This document shows, piece by piece, positions 1 to 11,720 of a DNA stretch of 64,000 nt (its first letter is position 1; each line of letters begins with the position of its first letter). Source of the stretch: Guadua angustifolia (lineage: Eukaryota > Streptophyta > Magnoliopsida > Poales > Poaceae); the NCBI GenBank assembly GCA_036346375.1, contig CM070501.1:54167326-54231325 (forward strand), in the 5' to 3' direction. Below the pieces are notes generated by a model, which did no database searches, was not told the DNA's origin, and was given only the letters and a program-made list of their open reading frames with translations. A program made the position numbers and the translations under genes.

Positions 1-1226
1 TGGAAGTAGTTGCTAGCGTAGAAGATAAAATAGCCAAAATAATTTATATTTATTGTTTAATGAGCATATATATGGAGTACATGATGACTTAGAGCATATA
101 CAATAATAGGGATGACTATTGTTTGTATATCCTTTCATGTCATTTAAAAACAAAAATAAAGATAATTTCTATAATAGATGGTATCTTAATGTTATTATCT
201 GTCGTGGAAGAAGTCATGAGACCACCATAGAGGAAGAAGATATTAATGCAGCGAGAAGTCTATATCGAGGATGTTGCGGTGGGGAAGATCACCTTAGTCG
301 AGAATAACGTAGGTGGACCACTAGTGTTAAGGAAGGAGCAGGAGCGCAGTAGTGAAAGGACTTGGCACGGAGAGGGCCATGCAGCAGATGGTTACCAGAG
401 TACACGTGTTGCATGCAACCAAACTAAAAAGAAGAAGGAGAGGGACACTGGAGGCAAACTTATGTTGGCCATCGAGAACAACAAAGGGGTGATGCACACG
501 GAGGATTGTTGCAGTCAAGAAAAGGGCGAAGCCTAGGGTACAACGATCGGAGGAGTCGAACGTGAATCACACAAATGTATCAGCTAGGAAGTGGAGGAAA
601 GACCACAACAAAGAAGTTCAGTGCGGGATGCTGACGAAATGCGCGGTATCTGATAGCAGTAGAGACTAGAGACTAGAGAGGCGAGATGAGCAACATCGTT
701 GGCGAAGGAGGTGCGTATGTGCATGCCGACCACAGCACTTTGATTCGGTGGAAAGAAAAACACACGCATGCACGCCTGCCACGAGGCAGCTAGGAAGAGC
801 GAAAAACACACAAGGCATAAGGAATGCATGCTACAGGTCAGCAAGGAAGGGCAGAGAGAGAAAGACAAAAGCATGTATGTGCAAGCAGCATCCACGAAGA
901 TGAGAAACGACAGCTGCGGCAGGTTCATGCGGGGGAAGGAGAAGATCAAGGAAGACGAAGGAAGCCGATCATCAGGCAACAAAAGGTGATGACCGAACAG
1001 CGGTAGGCATCGGCGGTAGAGAAGAGGCTTAGAAAGATTTAATCCGATCTATCTACTGATAGATGAAATTAAGAATCGATCTACTGACCGGTGAAAAAGA
1101 GATCGATCTATTGACCAGAGAGGAAAAAGGGAGATCATCTATCTACGATGTGAAGCCCCCCCAGGAGATAAAATAGGAATCCTAACTGATTCTATTCTCT
1201 CTTTGATAATCATGTCTCACACGTCA
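1..1226. other. Unassigned sequence, no gene recognised
   Basis: Several short open frames exist on both strands, but none shows a recognisable domain, a splice pattern or a codon bias that separates it from chance. The purine-rich stretch between about 330 and 1000 gives overlapping frames on both strands. I see no terminal repeats or target duplication here. Confidence 0.4.
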
Positions 1227-2330
1227 TATAACACATCTTACAGCCCCTGGGATTGCCGAGAGGAGGCGAAGCCAGCTATCCCTCTACGCATTTTTAAAAA
1301 AAGCCCCTATGTTTGCTTAAATTACGAGTAGGTTCCTGCAAATTACGAATAGGTCCTTCGCGATTTTTTGTGAGGGGAAGATTTTTTTTACTTTATCGCG
1401 TATGGGTCCCTCGTCCGCTCTTTTACGGAAAAAGCTCTCGTTAAATTCAAATCGCGAACATGCCCTTTTCTAATTTTTCGAGATAGCGGACAGGTCCAAA
1501 AACGTAACGAATAGGTCCTCGCTTTTTACATCTAGATCCTTTCTTCGTTTTTCTCTCTAATAATTTTTCACTCTTTTCCCTCTAGATTATTTTCACACTT
1601 CGGTTTTCCACCTCGGTGTTGTCGTCTCTAATAATTTTTCACTCTTTCCCTCTAGACTATTTTCCCACTTCGGTTTTCCACCTCGGTCTCCAATATTTTC
1701 CGAATAATTCGTCGAATATGCATTCATCTCTAGAAAGGTTGTTGTCTCTAATAATTTTTCATTCTTTTCCCTCTAGACTATTTTCACACTTCGGTTTTCC
1801 ACCTCGGTCTCCAATATTTTCCAAAAAATTCGTCATAAGAGATATTTCTATGACTCTAACTCTCTATTAATTTTTCACCCTTTTCCCTCTAGACTATTTT
1901 CCCACTTCGGTTTTCCACCTCGGTCTCCAATATTTTCCGAATAATTCGTCGAATATGTATTAATTTTTCACCCTTTTCCCTCTAGACTATTTTCCCACTT
2001 CGGTTTTCCACCTCGGTCTCCAATATTTTTCGAATAATTCGTCGAATATGTATTCATCTCTAGAAAGGTTGTCGTCTCTAATAAATTTTCACCCTTTTCC
2101 CTCTATACTATTTTCCCACTTCGGTTTTCCACTTCGGTCTCCAATATTTTCTAAATAATTCATCGAAAGAGATATTTCTACGACTCTAACTCTCTATTTT
2201 TTCCCACGTAACTCGGTTTCTGGTGTTTTTCGGAGTGAGAGATATGTTGAAAATCGCGTTTACGTCCTTTCGTCGATTTTTTCCCCACACCCACACAAAA
2301 CGGCGTGCAATAACACGCTACCATATCTAG
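1227..2330 (+). mobile_element. Non-autonomous Helitron-like element (copy 1)
   Basis: The right end has a Helitron 3' terminus: a stem GCGTG/CACGC at about 2304-2319, then a short spacer, CTAG at 2327-2330 and a T after it. The left part, with a GATTGCCGAG block at 1251-1260 and a following segment about fresh lengths of lost DNA reading 'aggtcc', matches the element at 13580-14504. The exact 5' end is uncertain: 1227 is set by analogy with that copy, and a TC start at 1236 after an A is an alternative. It has no coding sequence. Most of its interior is a minisatellite. Helitrons insert between A and T without a target duplication, which fits the 3' side here. Confidence 0.6.
1560..2200 (+). 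repeat. Minisatellite inside Helitron-like copy 1
   Basis: A unit of roughly 70-125 bp containing CTCTAGACTATTTTC, CTTCGGTTTTCCACCTCGG and TCCAATATTTTC recurs about six times, with core starts near 1599, 1668, 1790, 1903, 1995 and 2115. Units differ in length because the tail carrying ATTCGTCGAATATG is sometimes missing. The array is not found in the other small Helitrons of the window. Confidence 0.75.
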
Positions 2331-2782
2331 TGTACTCTAACAGCTAGATATACACAATTTGACATCTTTTGCCCTAAGAAACATGGTTGGAAACTTAGAA
2401 TTCACAGTAAGGTGTATCACTACAATTACCATCACGCATGCTTTTAACTTTCAACTTCCAACCTGTTAGGGTTCTGATATCATTTTTTTGGCACTGAAAT
2501 AGTCACCATGGTAAATAGCAATGCTTTTTTCACGTCCACATATTGAAAAAACAGCTCTTATTTGAATCGGTACGCTCCGGGTGCATAAATCAATTTTTCT
2601 GGACATCAAAAGCCGAAGCCGAGAAGCTGAAAGGAAGCCGAACTGATATGAAGATGGAGCCGCATGGGTTTCCTGGAGAAGCCGACGCCGCGTGGGCTAA
2701 AAAAACCGGAGCTGGAGTCGCCTTCTCTGGAGCCAAAGCCGATTTTGCTCTGTGACTCAAAAGAAACGGAGTCAAACCAATT

Positions 2783-3000
2783 GGGCCTGTTTGGTAAAGC
2801 TCCAGATTCTAGCTTCTTCTGAAATCTGAAACTTATAGGCTAAAATAAAGTGAATTAAGTTTATATTTTTGGTCTAAAATGTAAACAAGATGATCTATCT
2901 AAACAATCTTAATGTACTCACAGCTTCAGCTTCTCGATTTTGGTGAAGTTAGAATTTTCAGCACGAATCTAAAGAAGCTGAATTCCTACGAAACAGACCC
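2783..3000. mobile_element. Tourist-type MITE, simple copy
   Basis: The left end reads GGGCCTGTTTGG and the right end GAAACAGACCC, the terminal inverted repeat expected of PIF/Harbinger-related Tourist elements. The interior (CTTATAGGCTAAAATAAAG, GTAAACAAGATGATC) is nearly the same as in the element at 36983-37390. It has no coding capacity. This copy lacks the second MITE that sits in the 36983 copy and therefore shows the empty site. The flanking 3-bp duplication is no longer clear. Confidence 0.75.
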
Positions 3001-3004
3001 TGAA

Positions 3005-4045
3005 TTGGAATTCCAGATCTAATTGAAGTTAGGCTGGAGAGACTCTTCACGTCGGTCCACGTGGGTTCGTGTCCTGGTTCCTGGACTCTCTGAATCGGTT
3101 ACTTGAGAGTTGAGACTTCTCGGGCAGGTGCTTCTGATTGAAGCCGGATGCCAGGAGTTCACGAGAGAGCTTGGTTCTTCACGTGCTGCTTCACGGGTGA
3201 GCGGGTCACGCTCGATGCGGCCGCTCGGGGGGCAGTGGCGCCGGGGTCAGCCGGCGTGAGCAAGCCTGATGGCTACGGGGCTCCGGAGGACCGGTGCGGC
3301 CGGTGCGCAAGCGCGGATCAGGAGGAGCGGCCGGCACGGGGCGAGCCGGTGGTCGAAGGCTGAGGAGCGCCGCGCGGGCCTGAGGAGCAGACGCCGGTGG
3401 TCGGCGTGACGAGGAAGCGAGCCGGTGATCGCCGGAGGAGGACCGGCTGGATGGAGGCTGGCGCGAAGACGAGTGGATCCGGCGTAGGCGCAGAGGCCGG
3501 AACTGCGACGGACCCGGTCGGGCGAGCTTCGGGCGCGGGTTCCTTAAGCCGGCAGCGGGCAGAGGCCGGCCGGTGGGCCGGCAAGGCGGTCGCGGGTAAA
3601 TTGCACGGATGCCAAGCAGATGCGGCGCAGAGACCGCGCGGAGGGAGTCGGCCGGAGGGTCGCAAACTGGCATGCGGCCGAGATCGACGACGACGACGAC
3701 GAAGATGTCGACGCGGTGGGTATCCGAGGGGTGCAGAGGGCCGGTTGAAGCGCGGGCCGAAGGGCGCGGAGACCACGGCAGACAGAGTCGACGCGATGCA
3801 CGATGAAGGGCAGCTGCGCAGATTATAATCAAAAGGTCAATCTTTGAAGTGCCAAATAACCAATTTTCTCCTGGAGCGGCATGGCCTGGAGAGCAGCTTT
3901 CGAGCGCTGCAGCCAGGCGAATCAGATGTGGCAAGGCCAAAGATGGCGTCGAGCGTTACTGTGCGGATGTCGTCCCGAGAGTCGACTTCTCCCAGGGCTG
4001 CGATGGGATCTTAAAACTCTGTTCTGATACTATTTGTTAGAGCTC
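3005..4045. other. GC-rich segment without recognised gene
   Basis: Between about 3140 and 3830 the base composition rises sharply and long overlapping frames appear on both strands, which is what GC-rich DNA produces by chance. The translations are low in complexity (Arg, Pro, Ala, Gly) and match no domain I know. A degraded plant gene fragment or promoter is possible, but nothing in the sequence decides it. Confidence 0.3.
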
Positions 4046-4112
4046 TAATATCACTTTTTTAGTATTAAAACAGTCACCAGGGTAAATAGCAATACTTTTA
4101 GGGTTCTAATAC

Positions 4113-4338
4113 CACTTGTTAGGGATAGTTACACGGTATAACAAGAGAGACAAGATTTAATATGAAAAAACACTTGCGAAAAAACCACGAGAAACAATCC
4201 ACTATAATACTTCAAATTACAAGTACAAGGAATTATCTTATATAACCAAAAAATCCTAATTGTAAACGACTTAGACTAACAATCTATTTGAATAGTAACA
4301 AAAGATATGATAAATTGAGATATTAAGTTATCTCCAAC
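4113..4338 (-). repeat. LTR-like fragment with adjacent primer-binding-like site
   Basis: Read on the minus strand, this segment begins near TTGGAGATAACTTAATATC and ends CCCTAACA. It is followed by AGTGGTATTAGAACC, which resembles the initiator-methionine primer-binding site TGGTATCAGAGC. A diverged relative lies at about 14798-15035 with the same order of blocks (TTGAGATATT, ATAGCCAAAAAGTCC). A short LTR or TRIM-like element is the likeliest reading. No partner LTR or coding region was found. Confidence 0.4.
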
Positions 4339-4512
4339 GTAACCACATAATGATCTAGATACAGCATTTATGCATCCATTCTTTCCAAAGGTTCTCTCAA
4401 CGTCACCAGCAAGAAGTAAAAGTGAAGAAGACGATCGGTTAGAAAATGGAAATTCATATCGGAGCCTCGGAGGTTTCTAGACATGCACAGTGGTGTCATT
4501 TAGGTCAGTCTG

Positions 4513-5300
4513 ACTAGAGGTGGGCACTCGGGCTGGGCACGGCTTAGCCTAAAGTCCGGCCCAGCACGAAGTAGGTCGTTCTATGTCGGTATGAAACTGT
4601 AACACGGGCTGTGCTGGGCCCATAATTCAGGTATGATGGGCAGCACAACCCAGCACGGTCATTTGGGCTGGGTCCGTGCTGGCCCGGCACAGCAACAACA
4701 CGCTAGCACGACAGCAGCACGGAGGTCCGCCAGCACTGTTGGGCACGGGCGCACTACCACGGGCCAGCGGCAGGGCACGCTAGCCTCGCCTGCCCCATCC
4801 AGTGGCCCCGCTGCCTCCCCGCCGCGTTGCCTCGAATTGCCCCGCCTCCTGCGCCACCTTGCCCCCCACTACCCTGTCACCTCCTGCGCCGCACCGCCTC
4901 GCCTCCTACAGGATCAACACCGCGCTGCCTCGGTTCTCCTCGCCTCCTGCGCCGCCTTGGCTCGCCTGGCCTTGGTCGCATGCCGCAACGCCTCACCTGG
5001 CCTCCTGCAGCCATCACGTTGCCTAGCCACCCGTGGAGGTCGAGGAGAGGAAGGCCGAGGCACACGTCGAGGAGGCGGAGGCTAAGCACGCGGCCACAGT
5101 GAGGGAGCACCATACTGCGGCCCTGGTGAGGCTAGAGGTAGAGTGCGCTAGGAGGGGGAGGCCGCCGTGGGGCGCAACTTCCATGCCGAGGAGGCTAATG
5201 GCAAGATGGCGAGGAGGAGAGAGAGAGAGAGAGAGAGACAGGAGAGAGTAGGAGGGTGGGGGCAGCAGGATCGAGGCATCCACGCAGGATTCTAGGCACT
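4513..5300. repeat. GGCACGG-rich repeat end plus GC-rich tail
   Basis: TAGAGGTGGGCACTCGGGC opens a stretch dominated by variants of GGGCACGG and GCCCGGCACAG. The same opening recurs near 7169 and 10163, and inverted near 10890 and 11500, so this is the end of a dispersed element, probably hAT-like. From about 5030 a frame rich in Glu, Ala, Arg and Lys would encode a coiled-coil-like peptide of some 70 residues, but I cannot identify it. A GA microsatellite lies at about 5217-5242. Confidence 0.4.
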
Positions 5301-5955
5301 ACGCGATTGCACGAGATGACGAGACATGATGCAATTGCAGGGGCTGTTCATTGCTAACAATACTCATATCCACACATGATGTTTCTTTCGCATGATTTCT
5401 TTTGGTCCTTGCGTTGCGTGCATATGTAAGCAAAAAGTTGATGCCACACACTATATGCATGCATTGCGCGCTCTCTCTCTCTTGTGGTCCTAGATGACTG
5501 AGTATGTCTCTACCTCACTGTGATACGATCATTCCAAAAGGAAAAGAAGGGTAAAGAACAAGAAAGGAACAGATAAGCAGATGGGGCATTGATTTTGAGA
5601 CTTATACCCGGCTTCTAAGTCTATTACATGTGGACCCAACAATCCTATACCACGCCAACACACATCAATATTTAGACACAACCCAAACACCAACACCCAA
5701 ACACAGACATTCAGAAATGCCGCCCCGCACCCGCTCCTTCAGTCTTGTTGCCGTGCACTGTTCACCTTCCGACACACAACACACTGCATGCATGTCAATT
5801 GTCAAGTCAAGAAAGAAAGCGATGTAATTAAACATATCACGCATGCACTCGTCTTTTCACTCAACACCCAGTAACAAGTTTGTATGCATGATGCATGATA
5901 TAAATTACAAAAGATTGATCTGTATCGCTGGCTAGGGGACAATAAATGGCCAAAT
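5301..5955. other. Unassigned intergenic sequence
   Basis: I see no gene, terminal repeat or RNA here. Short CT-rich and GCATGCAT-rich tracts are present. Confidence 0.4.
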
Positions 5956-5963
5956 GGAGAATA

Positions 5964-7022
5964 GAGCTAGTCCTGAGTTTTTAGGGGCTCGGGGTGAAAT
6001 TATAGACGAAGGCCTCCCTAATATAAGCATCAAAATATTTTTATACTACCATGTATCAATTAAAAAGATAATATTCAGTGTATTATAGAAATTGTTACCG
6101 ATAAATAAATAGAAGTACAAAAGTGAGATTATTTACCTCAAACATTTGTAGAGATTATCTTAGAAAATATCTTCTAACATTGCTAGATGCAAAATCCTCA
6201 ATTATGGTCTCAACATTAATGTCATCCAATAACTTCTTCTCAATATATAAAGTTGCCAGACCACTTAACCTTTCTTGAAACATTGTAGGTCTCAAATAGT
6301 TCTTTAATAATTTCAACTTTGAAAAGCTTCTTTCAGCTGATGCCACAGTTATCGGCACAGTAAATAAAATCTGATAAGCAACAGAAATATTACCATAACA
6401 ATCCACTTTTCTAACAAACTCAAAAATCTCCATAGCAGACATTGGTCTATCTGGTAAAGTCATTTGCAGTATTCTTAACTCAGAAATCAGATTATTTAAC
6501 TCAAAATCAAATGAATCATCAACAGAGAAAGTTTTTACCAACTTAGTACAATAATCTAAGTTCAATATAATCCAATGACTTCAAAGTTGTTGAGTTCAGA
6601 AAAGACCCAAATATACCTTTGAATACTTAGAGTTCTTCAAATATGTTTTTCTATGAACTGACCATATCAACCATAATAAAAAAGTAATTAACTTTAAAAA
6701 ATTCTCATCTTATAGAATTGCTTCACTGCTGCAATCATTTTCATCAAACTATTAAAGATTGTTTCGGTTTCGACAAAAAAAACAGATTAACATACGTTTA
6801 CTAAAATATTAATTCCCGAAGATTCCACCATTGGATTGACATGAAATTTGGACTGTAGAAAGTAGATTCAATTTTGAAACTAACCCAACAAAAATCAGCT
6901 CAATCGAATCTATGAATCTAAAGTTATGACCTTCACAAATTAATTATACTAATAGATAACGGGGCCCCGATAGTTTGGGGGCAGGGCGGCAACCTGCCGC
7001 CTTCCTTGAGAACAGGCACGAT
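5964..7022 (-). mobile_element. Internally deleted hAT element
   Basis: The segment is bounded by an exact 8-bp duplication GGAGAATA at 5956-5963 and 7023-7030. Its ends (GAGCTAGTCCTGAG on the left; a G/C-rich stretch with GGGGCCCC and GGGCGGC on the right) resemble those of plant hAT elements encoding zinc-finger MYM-like transposases. The only coding remnant is the transposase C-terminus on the minus strand at 6155-6565. At 1.06 kb it is far below the 3-4 kb of complete elements, so most of the transposase has been deleted. Confidence 0.65.
6155..6565 (-). pseudogene. hAT transposase C-terminal fragment
   Basis: The frame encodes 136 residues that match the hAT dimerisation region: residues about 70-105 carry the block ending TVASAERSFSKLKLLKNYLR, followed by QERLSGLATLYIEKKLL. 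In active hAT transposases this region mediates dimerisation near the C-terminus. The zinc finger and the catalytic acidic residues expected upstream are absent, so this is a remnant of a deleted element, not a gene. Its sequence differs from the transposases at 20744-23170 and 50255-52699, so it belongs to a separate hAT family. Confidence 0.8.
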
Positions 7023-7394
7023 GGAGAATAGCTAGCTGCATGTGTTGAGATCGATGGAATTGAGAGAGAGAGAATATGCAGGGATAGTAGATGTGATGGT
7101 GTAATGTATTCATGCATTCGCATGTGCATGCACTACCATCTAGTATTCACACGTTAATCACCAGTACTAGAGGTGGGTGTCGTGTCGTGCTGGGCCAGCC
7201 CGGCACGGGCCTATCGTGCTTTGTGTCCGAATCGTGCTGGGCCATGACGGTCCGTCGTGCCTGCCATGCTGTATTGTGCCGTGCTGGTCCGGCTCGCTTT
7301 CGGTGAGTCCAAGCACTGAAAGGACAGGGGATGTCGCCTAGAGGGGGGTGAATAGGCGAATTAAAAATTTAAAACTAAATCGCAGCGGAATACA

Positions 7395-7525
7395 GAACCT
7401 TCGGAATGTCCGAATAATACTCCGGACTGTCCGAATAGTTCGGATAGTCCGAGGTTGTATTCGGATACTCCGAACTAGTTCGGATAGTCCGAGAATCAAT
7501 TCGGATATTCCGAATGCTCCAGAGC
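7395..7525. repeat. Palindromic TTCGGATAGTCCGAA cluster, left
   Basis: At least five variants of TTCGGAnAnTCCGAA are spaced by about 20-25 bp. Each half is the reverse complement of the other, so each unit could form a small hairpin or bind a dimeric protein. The cluster lies inside the solo LTR near its left end. Confidence 0.7.
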
Positions 7526-8309
7526 ACACAGCTCGCAAAACTAGATCTAGGCTATTTGGGGGATATTAAACACACTAAATTAAACTAGCTAGCCTAGAAT
7601 ACCCGAATCAAGTTAAGATCTAGCGAAATATTCAATAGAAAAGTAGATTGGGTAAATTCAATATTCAAAATCAAATACTCTAACAAGAATAAAAGTAAAC
7701 AAGTAGAGAATGATTTTTCACCGAAGTTCGGATCCTTGAGGGGATCCTACGTCTCCGTTGAGGCGGCTCGGTCACACTCAAGCCGGGGTCTCTTTCAACC
7801 CTCTTCCTCCCGGTGTTGCACAAATGCACTCGTCGATTGAGGCTTGGTCACACTTGAGCCGGGATCTCTTTCAACCCTCTTCCTCCCGGTGTTGCACAAA
7901 TGCACTCGCCGGTCTTCACTCCTTTGATTCCTTCCCTTTCGGAGGCAGAATCGGCCTTCACAAACTTCCCACGGCCAACCACACAAAGTACCGGTGGCTC
8001 GTAGGTGACCTCCTAGCCGTCTAGGAGTCCTCAACCTCCAAGAGTAACAAATACTCACGAAGAACAAGCTTGGAGATGAAATCAAGTGCTCAACAACTCA
8101 AATCCAACTCAATCCTAACACCTCACTCCTCAAACTCTTCCCAACCCTTCTCACAAAGGGGATCACTTAGATCTAAGGGTAGAGGGGTGTATTGGGGGCT
8201 CAAGAACAAGGGTATGACACCTCTAATCAACAGGGTAGGAGCCCCCCCAAAATGGGGAAGGATGGGGCTATAAATAAAGCCCACCAAAAACTAGCCGTTT
8301 TTCTCAACG

Positions 8310-8435
8310 TTCGAGTCAGTTCGGACAGTCCGAACTCAAGTTCGGATAATCCGAACCCATTAGATATGGCTAACAGAGAGACTCAGCTCGGATAGCCCGA
8401 AATCTTCGGATAGTCCGAACTCACTTCGGATAGTC
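8310..8435. repeat. Palindromic TTCGGATAGTCCGAA cluster, right
   Basis: A second group of about five variants of the same palindrome (TTCGGACAGTCCGAA, TTCGGATAATCCGAA, CTTCGGATAGTCCGAA) lies in the same solo LTR, about 0.8 kb from the first. The sequence between the groups has no such motif. Confidence 0.7.
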
Positions 8436-10620
8436 CGAACAACACTGAGCAGCCCGACGAAAACGAGCATAACTTTTGACTTCGGACTCCGATTTCAGTG
8501 ATTTTGGACTCTATTGAAAACTAAGAACAAGGGATACACAACTAACAAGGTCTCACTACCCAAATATCAAGGGATAATTACAGATTTCACCAAGAATCCA
8601 AGAGAGACCTACAACTCTTATTTTTCGGCACCACCAACACCACTCTCTCTCTAAGTTTCACAAGGATGGATCACTTGAGCACTTGACACATCTAAAAGTC
8701 ATTCAACGTCACATCCCTCTTAATAGTACGGCAATCCCTAGACTCAAATTCAAACGAGAAATCTTAGTCTTACATTCAATCCGCATGCCGTCTTCTCCGT
8801 GGATGCAATGTGCATGATGTCTTTTACCAAATGATTGATGACATCTTCGCCTTGTCCAACTTGACTCGATTCACCTCATGAGACTCTCGTCCTATCGACC
8901 TTGACTTGATCATCCTCTCCGACGATCTCCACGCCAAGTCGATCTTAACTTAGTCCTCAACTCTTGGTGACACCGCCGTCTTGTTGACCTTGGCTTAACG
9001 ATCAGCCTCCACAATACCTTGGCCATCATACACACACAGGACCTAATTCTTTCCAAACCACTCATAAAAGACGTTAGTCCCAAAAGCTCAATAGATATAA
9101 ACAAGTTGATATTTGTGAGCAATTGAATACCACAAGTGTTTCATATAAAGAAGCATAACATACGTGGAAACACTTGACATAAGAAATGTTCTCTACTAAG
9201 TGCATCATGATGAATATATAATTTGATCTATATGCACTAGAGAGATAATCGCCAATATGATGAATCAATTAAATCGTGGCATGGATCACGGTCTTTACTT
9301 TAAATGAAGCACATGGTAGAATATACACGAATTGTACATGTGCAGATAATATTTGGAATAAGAGTAAATATGCGATCCAACTCTAGATTAAACTTCACTA
9401 GGAGAGGTGCATGAGAAGATACACAACTAAAACATGCATGCACCAAGACAATCTATAGCAATATGAAGTTTAACTCCAGTTAATACATGCATACTAAAAA
9501 CAAAGCACATAATGAACTCAAATGAATATATATGCACAAATAAATATGACATGAACCAATGTGCATATATATAATCAACATGCTACTTGGAGTTCACTAT
9601 GCATTTGCACAAAAGGAATGCAATAACAAATATAAAAGAGATATCAAAATTGCATACCTTATCTTTGCTTAACCATCCCACTTGATTTTCCTCTAAATAG
9701 ATGAGACTGATACTCAATTAGGCAATAACATATTAGTCTTATAGCAATATAATCACATTAGAGGTTTGTCATTTGTTAAGCACTAAGTTAAGCATTTACT
9801 CAATTACATAGATTGTCATTATGCGTTTGTCATTAATCACCAAAATAACATAAGTGCCTAGATGCACTTTCAAGCACAACCCATTTATGCTTCGTGTCTG
9901 CTTCGTGCTATGCCGGTCCAGACCCGACCCATTTGCACTATTGCAACGAGAGGAAAGGAGCCAGAGATGCATGGAGTTGAGACAGTAAACACAAATATTA
10001 TGAGAGAAAGAATTAAAATATATTTATTCTTGAATAGTTACATAGAGTAAGGGAATGTACTAAACACGAGCAAGAGAGGGGCAATGGACGAGAAATAAAG
10101 TGAGCGAGACAGGTGAAAGAGATTGAGAAAGACAGTAAGAGAGAGAGAGAGAGTTAAGAGCAGAGGTGGGCGTCGTGCCGTGCCGGGCTGGCCTGGCACG
10201 GGCCCATCGTGCTTCGTGCCCGAACTGTGCCGGGCCGCGACTGCCGGTCATGCCTGCCATGCCGTGCTGGCCCGGCTCACTTTTGGCAAGTCCAGGCACG
10301 ACCCATTTATACTTTGTGTTGTGACGGCCTAGAATTGATCCATTTGCACTATTGCAACGAGAGGAAAGGAGCCGGAGACACATGGAGTTGAGACAGTGGA
10401 CGCAAATATTATGAGAGAAAGAATTAAAATTTATCTATTCAAAGAATTAAAATTTATTTATTCTTAAATAATTACACAGAGCAAGAGGATGTACTAAACA
10501 CGAGCGAGAGGGGGGGTAATGGACAAGAAATAAAGTGAGCGAGACAGACGAAAGAGATTGAGAAAGACGGGTGAAAGAGAGAGCTAAAAGAGATTGAGAG
10601 ACGAGCTCTCCCCTATTGCC

Positions 10621-11515
10621 CATCTCTCTTAGGTGGCGGTGGTAGGGGTGGCGTCCATACTACTGGGCACATCTATAGCGCTCATGCTCTGTGAGTCGGT
10701 GATCTTCATGCTGAGTTTCTTCCTCATACCTGAGTCATTGGGCCCGTTACGACTCATTCTACAGTATCGTGCCGGGTCGTGCCGCCCATCGTGCCCGGTT
10801 CTTGAGCCTGGCACGGCCCGTGCTACAGTGTCGTGCCGGGTCGGGCTTTGGACCGAGCCGTGACATCATGCCTTGGGTCGGTTCGAGTGCCCACCTCTAT
10901 TCACCACGTTCCAAGAAAAGAAAAGAGATGATGGATGATCGAGTACATACAACAAGTACACAGAGTCACAGACATACAAAATGCAAAACGTTATACACTT
11001 GTTTTGACCATGCTGCACGCGCGATAATCTGTCGTCGTCGATTTGAACTGGCTTTAGCATGAGCATGTCTCGTGTTAGCATTTGTCATCGAGTAATTATT
11101 GGCACAAAAACATGTTGCACTGGATACCTAATCTAGAAGATGACACCTTAGTTTATTTTTTATCATATATATGATCGTAAGGTGCACTGATCGATGCCTT
11201 CCATAATCTCTTATGTCAATGCCGACTAGGCTATACATTCGCTGCATGTTGTAGCACCTCGTACGCACGCTACTGCAAGCAATTCCGGGTCCTTTCCCTC
11301 GTCGTAATAGTATAAATGGGCCGGGTTTGGGCTAACACGGCACAAAACAGGCATGACGGGCAAATGGGTTGTGTCTGAGCTGGCCGAAGGCGAGCTGGAC
11401 CAGCCTAGTACGGCATGACGGGTATAGCGAGCCATCACAGCTCGGCACGGTTTAGATCCGAAAGACAAAAAACTCGTGTCAGCCGGCCGGCGCATGATAC
11501 CCACCTCTAGTCTGG
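10621..11515. repeat. Inverted GGCACGG-rich repeat ends
   Basis: GTGCCCACCTCTA near 10889-10899 and ATACCCACCTCTA near 11496-11508 are inverted copies of the TAGAGGTGGGC end seen at 4515, 7169 and 10163. Between them lie AC-rich and unassigned sequence. These are probably right ends of one or more related elements. Pairing of particular left and right ends is unresolved. Confidence 0.45.
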
Positions 11516-11720
11516 CACTCCAAAATCTGGCAGTTGAAACTACAAAACGGTACTTGATCGATGCGTCGTCCTGGTCACCACACGATTAATTGTTCGATTC
11601 GCTATCGAGTTTGTTGAAGTGGTCTGAAAACGGTTTATGGGCACAATTGATGCAAAATATCCGAACAATACGCATAGCCAATAGCCTGTAAAGGTCCAAA
11701 TGAAATAAGGAGTTTCATGC

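Larger units (their letters stand above)
7317..9872 (-). mobile_element. Solo LTR (2556 bp)
   Basis: The segment starts TGAAAGGACAGG and ends GCACTTTCA, giving the TG...CA ends of an LTR. It is flanked by an exact 5-bp duplication AGCAC (7312-7316 and 9873-9877). No primer-binding site, polypurine tract or gag-pol sequence lies within it, so it is most simply a solo LTR left by recombination between two LTRs. The minus orientation is inferred from the end reading TGAAAGTGCATC, which I know as a common LTR start in grasses. I cannot assign the family. It contains two clusters of a palindromic motif. Confidence 0.8.
7169..10620. repeat. Tandem duplication of a GGCACGG-rich element, split by a solo LTR
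   Basis: Unit A runs 7169-7316 and resumes at 9873; unit B starts near 10163. Both contain, in order, AGAGGTGGG, the GGCACGGGCC-rich part, AGTCCA(A/G)GCAC, ACCCATTTAT, TTGCACTATTGCAACGAGAGG, AAATATTATGAGAGAAAG and an AGTGAGCGAGACAG block. The 2.56-kb LTR lies inside unit A. The TAGAGGTGGGC ends look like hAT terminal repeats, but I could not match an 8-bp duplication. Confidence 0.6.

Noticed and set aside
3206..3940. 244-codon minus-strand frame
   Set aside because: It overlaps other long frames on both strands in strongly GC-rich DNA, its product is low-complexity Arg/Pro/Ala/Ser, and it shows no domain.
4513..11515. A single hAT element from TAGAGGTGGGC at 4515 to CCCACCTCTA at 11508
   Set aside because: The 8-bp flanks (AGTCTGAC and GTCTGGCA) do not match, and the interval contains another complete hAT and a duplicated unit.
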